Part shown: in pieces, positions 10,753 to 22,329 of the stretch | How positions within the stretch are numbered: the stretch's first letter is position 1 | Layout: each line of letters opens with the position of its first letter | Source: Diplolepis rosae | Taxonomy: Eukaryota; Arthropoda; Insecta; Hymenoptera; Diplolepididae | DNA: 64,000 nt | Reading direction: 5' to 3' | Assembly: GCA_030998225.1 (NCBI GenBank) | Contig: JAPYXD010000308.1 | Location: forward strand, 6,954,001 to 7,018,000 | Translations under genes and position numbers: made by a program | The notes under the pieces: generated by a model | Told to the model about the DNA's origin: nothing | What the model saw: only the letters and a program-made list of their open reading frames with translations | The model's database searches: none

Positions 10753-11884
10753 TTTTTTGTTCCTCAGGAAGATTCTTCTCTACAACTTCTTCGAGGTCTT
10801 CAGCTTCGCCTGTCAGTAGTACTTTTAATTCGCCTTTCGCAATTTCGCAATGGGTTTTCTGCCCAGAAATATTATTAATTCCTTCAGTTTCACTCAGACA
10901 AATTATTAATATTCTGGATAGGTGCTGCTTTGCTTCATCGACGGTCCGAGATGCAATTAGCAGGCTCAGTGCTTTCTTGAAGAGCTTTGGAATTAATGGT
11001 CGCACATCTTTCAAAAATACAGTGTACAAGTGTTTAAAATGTGCAACATCAATTCTAATGTAGCATTGTGGTAGATAATTCGGTATTTTTAACACATCAG
11101 CGTAACTGTCAATTGTTAAGTATCCTGTGAACGCTTTTGCTATTCCATTTAGAAGAGCTTTGCTCATATCGCAGACGATTTTCATTGGGAGCAGTGCACC
11201 GGATCGAATAAATGAAGAAAAGAAAAATGCAATGTTATCTGAGTGATGTGAATCTGTAAACATTTGGGCAACTGCATATTGTCCAGCTCTGGACATCACG
11301 GCGGCTTCGTACATGTAAATTACATTGGTTTCATCACCATTTTCTCTGTTAATAGTCTTCACTATACCACCTGTTGTGTCTGAAATTAAACATGCATCCG
11401 CTTTTTTGCAATAATTATTGTACACATGTACTTGGTAAACGGGCCAGTAGTGAACGACAAACGGTTTTACAGCCAAGAAATGTATTATTTTTTTGTAGGC
11501 TGTTGATAATTGCATCAGCTCTAAAGCTCTTATAGGATTTTTATGCAAATTTTTGGATTTAGTATCTTCCCATTTTGCTGTACTTAAAACCGATTTCTCA
11601 TATAGGTGGGGTGGCTTAGAATCTCCCACCTGCATTTCTCTGTTCGCTACCTGAATGCGATATACATTTGGGCAGATATTTTTATTGTTCAGTTCCTGGG
11701 TAATTAGCTTTCTTTCCGGGTTTCGAAGTGGACGCTTCCCGCATTCTCCCTTTCCATTTTCTATTTTACACACCACAGTAACAATTTCGTTACCTATATC
11801 TATTGATAAAATTACAGGAAAATTTAGGTAAAAGCATATTAACATTTCATGAATGGGGATTGTTTTAAACAACTTTATTACACC
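10753..11884 (-). CDS. MULE/NOF-like DDE transposase, central exon
   Basis: Minus-strand frame of about 375 codons, the longest non-retroviral ORF here. An N-terminal part has a C-x-N-GKGECGKRPLR segment. The middle reads VHVYNNYCKKADACLISDTT, where the Asp fits a first catalytic position, then MKIVCDMSKALLNGIAKAF, where CD fits the second, and CYIRIDVAHFKHL. The third (Glu) is in the next exon. This spacing suits an RNase H-fold DDE transposase of the MULE type (FB/NOF-like proteins common in insect genomes). The exon ends at 10753 before a GTAAGT donor on the minus strand (10752-10747), so the stop at 10715 is intronic. The frame has no internal stop, so it may be young or conserved. The 5' boundary is uncertain (start used: no upstream stop needed; first ATG at 11872). 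Confidence 0.6.
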
Positions 11885-12034
11885 CGCAAAAATTCTTAGT
11901 AAACCTTCAAATAAGAAAAGTAGTTGGTATTCGCCTAGTTTTCTTGATAATCGGACTATTTCTTGATTTTGGTGACGAGTCTATCGGAAATAAGAAAATT
12001 AGTTACGATTACCACTCTACACCAGTTGTTACTA

Positions 12035-13384
12035 CACGGAGAAAAATAGTTGAAGTAATTTTACTCAACTTCCGATCAAATTTGGGACATAAGGACAAGT
12101 TAGAAGTTATTTGGTATCATTGTATTTATTTGTGATATATTAAATGTTCAAAAATGAATAAAAGTTGAGTAAAATTCAGAAGCGTAGGGTGAAGTATGAA
12201 AGCGTGCATTAAAATTTTTAAATATATATATTATTACTCGTAGTATAACTATCAAAAACCAATCTTTTATTAAATCACAAAAATAGTAGAGCTTTCCGTT
12301 CATTCTACTCTACGCTTCAATCGAGAGTTGAGTAAACCGTGAATCGCAAGATTTATTCCAACAGCTACATCTATTCACGCAGGAACGAATGAAAGTAATC
12401 TGCGCCTTGGGCACACATAAAAAATTTTTAATTTCAAAAACATAAATTCTTAAAATTAAATTGATATTATGAAAATATAAAACACAGAAAATAAAAGAAC
12501 CTTCTTTTAAATGTTTTTATACAAAATACTTCTTAATAATAATGCAATTTTTTAATGTACATTTGAAAATTTAGTTTCACTAAACTTCATACGTCGTTAT
12601 AATAAAAATGTATACTAAATGTAATTTGATAATTATATTATATATATTAATCATCATAGTTATAATAATTGATTAATTATATTAATTTTTAAAAATATTT
12701 CATTAATCATTTATGAAAAAAGTTGATTTATTTTTACTTGAGTAAGGCTCAAAAATTTTATTGACGGCACTTACTCTCACAAGCTCTGAATAACTCAGGC
12801 AGTCACTATATAAGAAAGTTCCAAGTTTTATATCTCAGCATTGTAAGCGAGCGTGTGCGTGATTCGACGAAAGCGTATCGTCACGTATCGTACTATATAT
12901 AAGTGTAGTTTAGGTTTATATATGTAAGGTTATATGTTTAAGTGTATTTGTAAATTGAAATGTGATTAGCTACGTCTGAATGGTGTGAATTTATTTGTAA
13001 GTTGTTTATGTATGTAACGGATGACTATTGGCAGGCTCGAGGTAAGAATTTTTTTTATTCAAGAGAACCATACCATTGCCAGTTCAAATAATACGCCCGA
13101 TGCTCATTTTACCCAACTACGGTTTGAAGCACCTCAAGCGTCGGTTATATACTTATACATTTCATGTTAAGCCACTGACGCATGTTGGTGCCCTGTCGTC
13201 GATAACGTTTTACTCAACTCCTTACTATTCCCTATGTAACGCTTATTGTTATTCACTTTGGGTGAATTAGGTATATATCAAATTGATTTTACCCGACTAG
13301 GATTTAATAGATGTTCAAATGTCCTTATGTCCCAAGTTTAATCGACAGAGTTGAGTAAAATTACTTCAACTATTTTTCTCCGTG
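12035..13384. mobile_element. non-autonomous DNA transposon, 1350 bp, TA target duplication
   Basis: Long terminal inverted repeats begin CACGGAGAAAAATAGTTGAA at 12035 and end as its complement at 13384, flanked on both sides by TA (12033-12034, 13385-13386), as in Tc1/mariner-superfamily insertions. The repeat pairs ACTCAACTT and GGGACATAAGGACA with the opposite end. There is no transposase frame. Other copies in the window: the right end recurs at 32275-32590, and internal 12420-12890 recurs inverted at 52956-53425. Confidence 0.82.
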
Positions 13385-13386
13385 TA

Positions 13387-15110
13387 GAATTAAGGAATTA
13401 TTTACCAAAGTTAAGAAGTGCTAACCATTACTAAGAAAATTAGTTGACTAAAAACTGTTTAACTTATTTGAAGGTTTACTAAATATATTTTTGGGTGTAA
13501 AAAATGTTTCATTTATAAAAGAATTTGAAGATCTGAGATTGACAACTGGAAACGGATCAAAAATTTCATTTTACAGGATTAACAAAGAAGTTTCCTGCGC
13601 CAAGTTTTCAAAGATAAAATATTGATAAAATTATAGAATCATTTGTCTTTTAAAGAGCTTTACATCAGTGTCCTAAATTACTTGAAACCATTAAAAACAG
13701 AATTTCGAAAAAATTGGTTCTTCTCCAGTTATAATTCTCAAGACTTCATTTATTCAATAAGCTTTTCATTAAGATCTATGTATTATGACATGAAAAAGTT
13801 AGTATAAGTATACTTATATGTATACTTTTATGTTAATGTATTAAAAACTGTGAGGTTGAATTTGAAAAAAACCCATAGAAACAACAATTTTTTCACCTGT
13901 GTCAACGTCTACAGTTTAATTTATTTTTGATAATTTGAATAGTTTTGTAAATTTTACCCATTTGGTATAAAAAACTAAAATTGAAGAATGACATTTATGG
14001 TAACATTTTCAAAACTATTCCACAATACTGCTCTATTCTGAAAACTAATATTGTGAAACCATAACAAATACATTTTCTGACATAAGGCCCAAACCAAGAC
14101 TCCTACAAATAATCCGACGTACCCTATCTGAATGCAGAAAATTATGCCAAATACGAATCTGCAATGAAAAATAGGGGTTGTCATAAGAATAAAAAAAGTT
14201 GGGTCTCGTAAGTCCCAAGAAAATAAATAAGACCCAATTTTCGACTAGCCTATTTAAAAGCACCCTGAATACTCTACAACTTTTAGTTTAGCCATTTTCG
14301 AGATGTTCGACTGTTTTCAGACTTTTGGGACACCCTGCATATCGCTTTCAAAAAATTTCTTTCAAGTTCTTACCTATTTTTGTAATTTTACGACCTTTTT
14401 GTACAAACTTTAGACTTTGACTACATCTAGAAATATTTTTTTTCAAAATATATAATTATATATCCACTTTTTCTGTTTATAATATTAATGAATAATATAC
14501 ATTTAGTCATATAATTTTTTATGAAAGCCAGTATATTAGGTGTTATTTAGTTATTATAGATGGCATTTTCACCAACAGAGTTAAGGGCATGTGATACTTA
14601 GGAAATTAGCAAATTTTATTTATTTCAAGTTTCTACATATTTGTGTACAAATACATAAACATTGATATTTAAAATTTAGTAAATGGTAGTGGAGATAAAA
14701 ACGGACGTAGATAAAAAACTTTTGTTACATCCTGCATAATTTTAAGTTGTTAATATTTTAAGTAGAATAGGAAATTTAAACAACAATTTGTTACATCCTA
14801 CATAAATCTTAGATACTTTATTTTTATTTTTTAAGTAGTAAATAGAAAATAGTAATCCGTGAGAAAATTCTAATCCAGTATATACAGGAAATGAGCATTC
14901 GTATGCGAATGACCTGGAGTGCAGAGAGCAATAAAATGTCAAATATACAGGAAGGGCCGCTTTCCCAAACTCAAGGCACTGCATTTAGAATGACTATATA
15001 TTTTAGAATTTCCTTTTAATATACTTAAGTTGAATTTAAAATATAACAACAAACAGGAAACTGAAAGAATAGAAAATCGAACTAGATTTAAATTTTGTAA
15101 AGGGGAAGTG
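13387..15110. other. AT-rich intergenic DNA, no feature recognised
   Basis: About 1.7 kb without a protein-like frame. Two degenerate phrases, GGGACACCCTGCATAT (about 14330) and TTACATCCTGCATAAT (about 14726), recall old dispersed repeats, but I cannot assign them. Confidence 0.5.
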
Positions 15111-15180
15111 ATTATGAGGTCACTTGGATCAAATCCTACATCCTCATACTCACTTCGTCTTACTTATGGTGAAAAAACCA

Positions 15181-15440
15181 TATAAATATAGCGACAATTT
15201 TCATGAAAAGTCAGTTCAGTTCGACTGAGCTCTCGTCCCAGTTCGATTTGGGCTCTCGCCCCAGTTCGACTCGGGCTTTGGCCCTCACTCAAGTTTTACA
15301 ATTCAACGGTCCCTTGTAACTCGACTCGGGCTTTAGACCCATATCAAGCCCTTCTCAATTTTATACCATCGAAACCTCATTGACGAGAATAAAATTGTGT
15401 ATCAGAAAACTTCTGCTTATTAAAATATATCCAAGTAAGT
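15181..15440 (+). promoter_or_regulatory. TATA/Inr core-promoter-like segment with short hairpin repeats, poly(A) signal and splice donor
   Basis: TATAAATA at 15181-15188 is followed 32 bases later by TCAGTT (15211-15216), the arthropod initiator, at normal spacing. Downstream lie three to four imperfect repeats of CAGTTCGACTCGGGCTTTGG type (15216-15340) that include GGGC-loop-GCCC hairpins, an AATAAA at 15388-15393, and CAAGTAAGTAAA (donor GT at 15435). The combination resembles the U3-R-U5 and leader of an LTR element or the start of a spliced non-coding RNA. No paired LTR was found. The hairpin array at 15545-16460 follows directly. Confidence 0.45.
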
Positions 15441-15544
15441 AAAAATTTGTCTATTTCTTTAAACTGTATTTCAAACAATTTTTCCATTTTTATTTTCAAC
15501 ATTTAAGTCGTTTCACGCATTCAATTTCGATCGAATACTTAAAG

Positions 15545-16460
15545 ATTTCTATGAAGTTTTATTTCAACATTGAGCAATCATTTTAGTTCAGTGTTGAAGT
15601 TTGTTTGATTATTTTGAAGTTTTATTTAAACATTGAGCAATTATTTTAGTTCAGTGTTGAAGTTTGCTTGATTATTTTGAAGTTTTATTTCAACATTGAG
15701 CAATCATTTTAGTTCAGTGTTGAAGTTTATTTGATTATTTTGAAGTTTTATTTAAACATTGAGCAACAATCATTTTAGTTCAGTGTTGGTTCTTGTCTGA
15801 TTATTACGAAGTTTTATTTCAACATTGAGCAATCATTTTAGTTTAGTGTGAAGTTTGTTTGATTATTTCCAAGTTTTGTTTAAACATTGAGCAATCATTT
15901 TAGTTCAGTGTTGAAGTTTGTTTGATTATTTTGAAGTTTTATTTAAACATTGAGCAACAATCATTTTAGTTCAGTGTTGAAGTTTGTTTGATTATTTTCG
16001 AAGTTTTATTTAAACATTGAGCAACAATCATTTTAGTTCAGTGTTGAAGTTTGTTTGATTATTTCGAAGTTTTATTTAAACATTGAGCAATCATTTTACG
16101 AAGTTTAATTAAACAATCAGCAATTTATTTAGTTCGGTATAAGTTGTCTATCGTTTATTGTAAAATAAGTAATTAAAACATTGAGCAATTCATCTTAGTT
16201 CAGTGTAACTTTATTGTTTAATATAAAATTATTAATCAAAACATTGAGCAATTCATCTTAGTTCAATGTAACTTGCCTTATTTGTTTAGTACAATATCAT
16301 TTATTAGAAACATTGAGCATTCCAATTAGTTCAGTGTCATTTGGTTCAATTTAAGGTTCTTTAGTTACACTTTGAGCAAATCATAGTTCAGAGTTGGGAT
16401 ATTTAGGTTATGTATCTAGAATTTTTCAACAGACATTGAACATTATTGTCGTTCAGTATT
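15545..16460 (+). repeat. tandem array of about 14 units (63-66 bp), each with a conserved 9-bp hairpin
   Basis: Units start ACATTGAGC at 15567, 15630, 15693, 15757 and so on (about 63-bp steps; some units carry an extra CAA), with GTTCAGTGT 10-13 bases later, followed by GAAGTTTGTTTGATTATTTT. ACATTGAGC and GTTCAGTGT pair over nine positions when U-G is allowed. Diverged units on the right keep the pairing: 16241 has GTTCAATGT (U-G to U-A), 16369 has ACTTTGAGC with GTTCAGAGT (A-U to U-A double change), and 16433 has ACATTGAAC (G-U to A-U, but also one C-A mismatch). One unit near 16108 pairs poorly. A structured RNA or cruciform DNA is inferred; transcription is not shown. Confidence 0.8.
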
Positions 16461-17039
16461 AATTGTATTGGTCTATAACCTCAATTTTCTCAAGGATCAT
16501 TGACATCGTACCTTAATCAGTTAGTTAACTAATTTTCCACATTGCAAATAATTAGAAAAGCTTGCACCAAGTTCACTCAAGCTCACTTATTTAACCAGTC
16601 AAAATATTAGGGAATTAATAGAATTCTCTTTGCGTTATTCAAAAAGTTTTATCGTGACATAAGAGCTTTAGGGTTTACTCGCTGATTTCGATTTGAAGGA
16701 CCGTTTTGCGAAATACTCTCTTCTCATAGTTAGGTCTGATTCCCAGGTTATAGAGCGCGAGCTCTGACCTAAAAATCATTTTTTCAATAGGATACTATAA
16801 CGTTTTCGGACGTAACACTTTTGATTTTAAAAATGAAAAAAAGTTCAATTTTAGCAAAATCTATCGGAAATTTTTTATTTATTATCAAAACCAAAAGTAG
16901 TCCATCTACGTCTGTTTTTATCTTCTCTACCATTTGCGAAATTTTTAATACAAAACTCAATGTATTTTGGACAGGAATATGTAGAAACTGGACCAAGTTG
17001 TTTGCATATACTTATATATTAACGTATAGGTCGCGCCAT
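16461..17039. other. AT-rich DNA, no feature recognised
   Basis: Short frames on both strands around 16784-17051 are mutual shadows with low-complexity composition. Nothing supports a gene. Confidence 0.4.
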
Positions 17040-17042
17040 TCT

Positions 17043-17274
17043 ATATTATAGATAGAGACATGCCATAGGCCGCTCTTTAAGTGGCAACGTCAGTCTGCAA
17101 ACTCGGTGAGGGCGAAAGAGAGAGACGATAAGTGGTTTTTTCTGTCTTTGTCTACGCGTACCGAGCTAGCCACGGTGTTGGCGAGAGACAGCCTAACCCG
17201 AAATTCACTCTCTCTCTCGTCTGAGCTGACAGGCTTCAGGCTGGCATGTCTCCTCTATCTATAATATCTCTATG
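17043..17274. mobile_element. MITE of about 230 bp (copy 1), TIR CTATCTATAATATCTCTATG type
   Basis: Ends ATTATAGATAGAGACATGCC (17043) and GGCATGTCTCCTCTATCTATAATATCTC (right, up to 17274) are inverted repeats. The interior has CGAAAGAGAGAGACGAT and TACGCGTACCGAGCTAGCCA. A second copy lies in opposite orientation at 52710-52952. No coding. Confidence 0.82.
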
Positions 17275-17295
17275 CTGAAAATACCATAATTTACT

Positions 17296-17891
17296 CACCT
17301 CTCAACTCTCCAGAAATCATTCCACCACACTTGCATGCACCACAAAATGTCCCTCTGCCAGTTGACAAGTAAATTTTGTGCGTCGCATAGTCAAAGCCAC
17401 ACGTTATACGCGCTTAGTCCCACAATTTTTTTGTTAATACTAATTGCCACTTTCCTTCCTCCAAAACAGTATATTCTCTCTCTAAATTTTTAATCACATT
17501 TCTTTCTCCTCGTTTATTATTATACTGTTTCCTTACAAGCAACTCGTCAAACTCCCATTTACTTAAAAATACTTCCACTGTTTTAGAAGAATTTTTGAAC
17601 TGTGCTTGTATCATTTGAACACTCAATTCGTTCACGCTTTGCAAAATCTGGCATTAGCACCTTTCTAATCCCAGCAGTATCGCACGAAATATAAGAATAT
17701 AAAGATGATTTTGGAATACTCAAATTCTAAGATGAAAGTTCTTTCGACATAACTTCCCAAATTTCATCTGCTTTGCTGCATATTTTTCCACTTTCTTTCA
17801 CTATCACATCTCTGTATTTCAATACCACTTCTTCAATGTCCTCGTGCTTCCTTTTTCTCGGTCGACCTCGCTTTTCCGTTTTCTCAGCCAT
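17296..17891 (-). pseudogene. transposase-like N-terminal exon (AT-hook-like start), stop- and frame-interrupted
   Basis: Minus-strand ATG at 17891 opens MAEKTEKRGRPRKRKHEDIE, with an AT-hook-like RGRPRKRK, then a helical segment SKADEIWEVMSKELSS. A TAG at 17729-17727 interrupts, and the same frame resumes NLSIPKSSLYSYISCDTAGI. After a frame change near 17600-17640 a second frame reads VEVFLSKWEFDELLVRKQY to a stop at 17414, and then CGFDYATHKIYLSTGRG and FCGACKCGG with clustered Cys. A GGTGAGT donor follows at about 17296. The layout suggests the DNA-binding N-terminus of a MULE/NOF-like transposase. It could be exon 1 of the gene whose later exons lie at 10057-11884, separated by inserted MITEs. 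Function is inferred only. Confidence 0.45.
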
Positions 17892-18029
17892 TGCAAATTA
17901 TTTAAAAGAAGTTAAAAAAAAAACGAATTTAGCACAATTATAATCCACAAAAATGTGATAAGCATAAAATGTATGAAGAGTACTTCATTTCCGGAATAAC
18001 CGTTGAAATCAAAACATGAATGCCCCACT

Positions 18030-18191
18030 CAGTGTGCGCAGAACGTGGACGTAAACGGCCCTCACCATAGATGCTTCGAGCTCATTGTGTCTTCCTCATT
18101 CAACCAACCTATGGCAGTGGAGCGAGGAAGAAGCCATGAGCTGGTAGCGTCCATGGTGGGGGCCGTTTACGTCCACGTTCTGCGAACACTG
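18030..18191. mobile_element. hAT-type MITE, 162 bp, perfect 8-bp target duplication
   Basis: Terminal inverted repeat of about 31 bp beginning CAGTGTGCGCAGAACGTGGA, with complementary right end. Both sides carry GCCCCACT (18022-18029 and 18192-18199). An 8-bp duplication plus CAG-type ends is characteristic of hAT elements. No coding. Confidence 0.9.
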
Positions 18192-18226
18192 GCCCCACTC
18201 CACATTTAGAGCCCCTCTACTGATAG

Positions 18227-21103
18227 CAGTGTTCGCAGAACGTGGACGTAAACGGCCCACATGGGCCCACACCACTGAACCGTGTGGATCCTCACACAAT
18301 CAAACGCGGCGTGTCAGTGTGTCCCCACTTTCTAGCTTCAATTTCATGCTGGCGGCTGTTGAGCTAAGATTGAGAATTATGTTTCTCTCGAATTCGTGTG
18401 AAAGAGTCGCGAAGCAGACGACAAATTCAAAATGATAAAATATATAGTTTAAGATATTAGCTTTCTTTTTTTGATATTTTGATAAACACTTACCTAAAAT
18501 GAATATCTGAAAGAATTTTTTGAATTTTAAGTTGATTTAGACACTTGAGAAATAATTTTTTAGTAAAATTATTTTTTTATTCATTTTTTTTTCAAATGGA
18601 TAAAGCATATTGATCTATTTCAAACTATGGACAAAGGTGGAGAAAATAGTTTTATTTTATAAAAAATATTTTTTGGTACAGCTCCCTATGTATTTTCTTT
18701 TCCAAAATGGCGGAAAACTATGGAAATTTGGTAAAATACGCGTTTTTTCATGACATTTCTAAGATAATTGGATAATACACGGAATTTTATTGATCAAACT
18801 GTCAACGTTTGATTGATTAATTATATACAGACCACTTCTAGTATATGTAATTACCTAATTAATGTCGGATTCAATATGGCGCTTGGAGAACTTGGGAAAT
18901 ACCGAGTTTTTTCAAGATTATCGTTGATGAAATTTCCTGAACCTTTATAAAATTCAATTTTCCTATGTTTCTTGGCACATTATATGAAAATCCGGTGACA
19001 GTGTTAGAAAATTCAAAATGGCGAATCCAATATGGTGGTCCGAATATTGAAGATGTAATAATATGCTAATGAAAAAAATATGTTTGTATTTTATGTAAAA
19101 TATGTGATCAAAAATGTCTGTAGACATTTTTTGATTGAGATCGCTAATTCAGCGGAAAAAATTTGTAACGTTCTGAATTTATATTTCACGATCTGCATAT
19201 TCTCCAACGCTTGATGTATGTGGCTAAATGAAGTTGGATGATGGATTTAGTAAATGAGTAGATTGAATCAATATGATCTATTTAAGTAAATAAGAAAAAT
19301 TCTTATTTTTATCGTAATAAATATCAATGATCTGGTTAAAAAATTATATACCTTTTTTTGTCACATCAGTCATACCAGTAGTGGAATTTTGAAGCGTGAA
19401 ATTTCTGCATGAGATTGAATTCGTTAAGTAGATCAAATGATCACTTTTTACCATTACCTTATGAAAACTAAGCCAAGTAGAAGTCGAATGACTTCATTTA
19501 GCCACATACACCAAGCGTTGGAGAAAATGCAGATCGTGAAATATAAATTCAGAACTTTACAAATTTTTCCGCTGAATTAGCTATCTCAATCAAAAAATGT
19601 CTGGAGACATTTTCGATCACATATTTTACATAAAATACGAAAATATTTTTTTCATTAGCATATTATTGAATCTTCAATATTCGGACCGCCATATTGGATC
19701 CGCCATTTTGAATTTTCTAACACTGTCACCGGATTTTCATATAAATTGCCAAGAAACATAGGAAAATTGAATTTTATAAAGGTTCAGGAAATTTCATCAA
19801 CGATAATCTTGAAAAAACTCGGTATTTCCCAAGTTCTCCAAGCGCCATATTGAATCCGACATTAATCAGGTCATTACATATACTAGAAGAGGTCTGTATA
19901 TAATTAATCAATCAAACTTTGACAGTTTGATCAATAAAATTCCGTGTATTATCCAATTATCTTAGAAATGTCATGAAAAAACGCGTATTTTTCCAAATTT
20001 TCATAGTTTTCCGCCATTTTGGAAAAGATAAAACATAGGGAGCTGGACCAAAAAATATTTTTTATAAACTACAACTATTTTGTCCACCTTTGTCCATAGT
20101 TTGAAATAGATCAATATGCTTTATCCATTTGAAAAAAAATGAATAAAAAAAAAATTTCAAATTTTTGGTACTTTTTTTTAATAAAATCCGACATATTAGT
20201 TTTCCAGTGCACGATAAAGTAATTTTGACTCCATAAATCGAAAGAGGAGACCCAAACACATTATGTATACAAGGTTTGGTCATGATATATTCCTTTTTCC
20301 GCTTTGGAAACAAGGGCCAAAAATGAGTTAAAAAGTCTGTGATTTTGGACGTTAATGGGTTAAATAAAATGTTTGATTATTTAAAAATGAAATAAATTAT
20401 ATCTTATTTTACAAACGAAATTACATATTGAGAATTCTTTAGTATAAAGCAAAATTGACAAATATAATAATAAAATACATGTATTATTTTTTTTTTTTAA
20501 ATCAAACCTTTTATTCACGCATTTACATTAAAATTGCCATATGAAAGTTGCGAAGTATTCAAACAAATTTTTTTTAGTACTTTATTATTATAAAATTTGT
20601 CAATTTCATTCGAACCTTTTCTTTTTTAAATTTTAATCTCATGATTTATCTTATCTTGATATGAATTATCGTCCATATAATTTTTAAATTTCAAATAATT
20701 TACTTACATGGCTAAAAAATATATAAATCGATATTTTGTTTTGAGAATTTAAACACTTATTAAACCATAAATTTTACTAACAAATTATTTCTCAAGTGTC
20801 TAAATCAACTTAAAGTTCAAAAAATTCTTTCAGATATTCATTTTAGGTAAGTGTTTATCAAAATATCAAAAAAAGAAAGCTAATATCTTAAACTATATAT
20901 TTTATCATTTTGAATTTGTCGTCTGCTTCGCGCCTCTTTCACACGAATTCGAGAGAAACATAATTCTCGATCTTAGCTCAACAGCCGCCAGCATGAAATC
21001 GAAGCTAGAAAGTGGGGACACACTGACACGCCGCGTTTGATTGTGTGAGGATCCACACGGTTCAGTGGTGGGGGCCGTTTACGTCCACGTTCTGCGAACA
21101 CTG
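18227..21103. mobile_element. giant hAT-type foldback element, 2877 bp, perfect 8-bp target duplication
   Basis: Ends are the same family as the adjacent 162-bp MITE (CAGTGTTCGCAGAACGTGGA and complement). Both flanks carry ACTGATAG (18219-18226, 21104-21111). Nearly the whole element is an inverted repeat: 18227-18570 pairs with 20750-21103, and 18590-19235 pairs with 19490-20150, around a 250-bp centre (about 19360). The right arm contains about 600 bp absent from the left (20150-20765). No transposase frame, so it must be mobilised in trans if at all. Confidence 0.88.
20150..20765. other. extra segment in the right arm of the hAT-type foldback
   Basis: At this point the left arm continues directly, while the right arm has about 600 bp of AT-rich sequence before homology resumes at AAATTATTTCTCAAGTGTC. 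It is either an insertion here or a deletion from the left arm. No terminal structure was recognised. Confidence 0.55.
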
Positions 21104-21353
21104 ACTGATAGTCTGGGTCACGCAAGTTAAACTGCGATTGGTTTTTTTGATATTGGCTGAAATTCAAACCTCTGTTCGAAAGTGGTGGAACTTATGGAGT
21201 GAGGGTAGAATACAATCAAACGAAGTATGGATTCGCCGAAATATCGTCATTTCAACGAAAAAGCTGTAGTTTGTACATCGTAATATAGAACGTCACACCC
21301 GATAGCCAATAGGCACACGAGTATGTTCTGAAAAACTTGGAATGTCCTCCACA

Positions 21354-21641
21354 CGGAGAAAAGTTTGGTGAATCCGCTCGCCCAACACGTAGAACTGATG
21401 CGATAAGCACACGGAGAGCTGCGCGACCTCTGTTTGGTTGAACAGCTCTGCGAATTTGGGGGAACCATTACCCCAAACTAGGCAAGCCGTTACGCGAAAT
21501 ACTTGGGCCAGCCGCTCGCAAGCTTTTCGTCAGTTTGGGGTAACCAGTGCCCCAATTTTAGAGTAGAAGTTACACTAAACCAAAGACGAGCGGCTTTCCC
21601 ACCGCTAGCGCTACGGTTCTACTAAACTTCTCTCCGTGCAG
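21354..21641. mobile_element. GC-richer MITE of about 290 bp with CACGGAGA ends
   Basis: Left end CACGGAGAAAAGTTTGGT and right end ACTAAACTTCTCTCCGTG are inverted repeats. Internal motifs TTTGGGGGAACCATTACCCC and TTTGGGGTAACCAGTGCCCC repeat. Its base composition differs from the AT-rich surroundings. No TA duplication was visible. Confidence 0.7.
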
Positions 21642-21756
21642 TCACTATGCACAAAGTATAGAGTTTTCGTTGAAATGATTTTTCCCAAAATCGATGTTTA
21701 TATCGATTGCATACCAGCCGGGAGTGGGATGGCTGGAAAGAGTATATTTAAGTGCC

Positions 21757-22325
21757 CAAAAATCAGAGAGTATTCCTAGACAATAAAGTTTGCAAAAAGA
21801 TTAATTTTATTCAAAGTCGTCTCTACATGGCCATGCAGGGGTGCATTTTGATGTTAAGGGTTAGAGCCCAAAAATCGATATAGACATTTTCGAAGAGCCC
21901 AAAAATCATAGAGTCTTCCCAGACAATAAAGTTTGCCGAAAGATGATTTTTAGCGACAGTCGTCTCTACATGGCCATGCAGGGGTGCATTTTGATGTCAA
22001 GGGTTGAAGCCCAAAAATCGATATAGACATTTTCGAAGAGCCCAAAAATCATAGAGTCTTTCCAGACAATAAAGTTTGCAGAAAGATGATTTTTAGCGAA
22101 ATTCGTCTCTACATGGCCATGCAGGGGTGCATTTTGATGTTAAGGGTTAGAGCCCAAAAATCGATATAGACATTTTCGAAGAGCCCAAAAATCATAGAGT
22201 CTTCCAAGACAATAAAGTTTGCAGAAAGATGATTTTTAGCGACAGTCGTCTCTACATGGCCATGCAGGGATGCATTTTGATGTTAAGGGTTGAAGCCCAA
22301 AAATCGATATAGCCATATATGAAGA
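21757..22325. repeat. tandem array, 143-bp period, four units
   Basis: The anchor CTCTACATGGCCATGCAGGG occurs at 21821, 21964, 22107 and 22250, exactly 143 bp apart. Units share GCCCAAAAATCGATATAGAC and GACAATAAAGTTTGC. Strong unit similarity suggests recent amplification. No reading frame crosses it. Confidence 0.92.
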
Positions 22326-22329
22326 GCAA

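Noticed and set aside
15545..16460. CRISPR array
   Set aside because: Unit length varies, spacers are not distinct, the DNA is eukaryotic, and there are no cas genes; a tandem hairpin repeat explains it.
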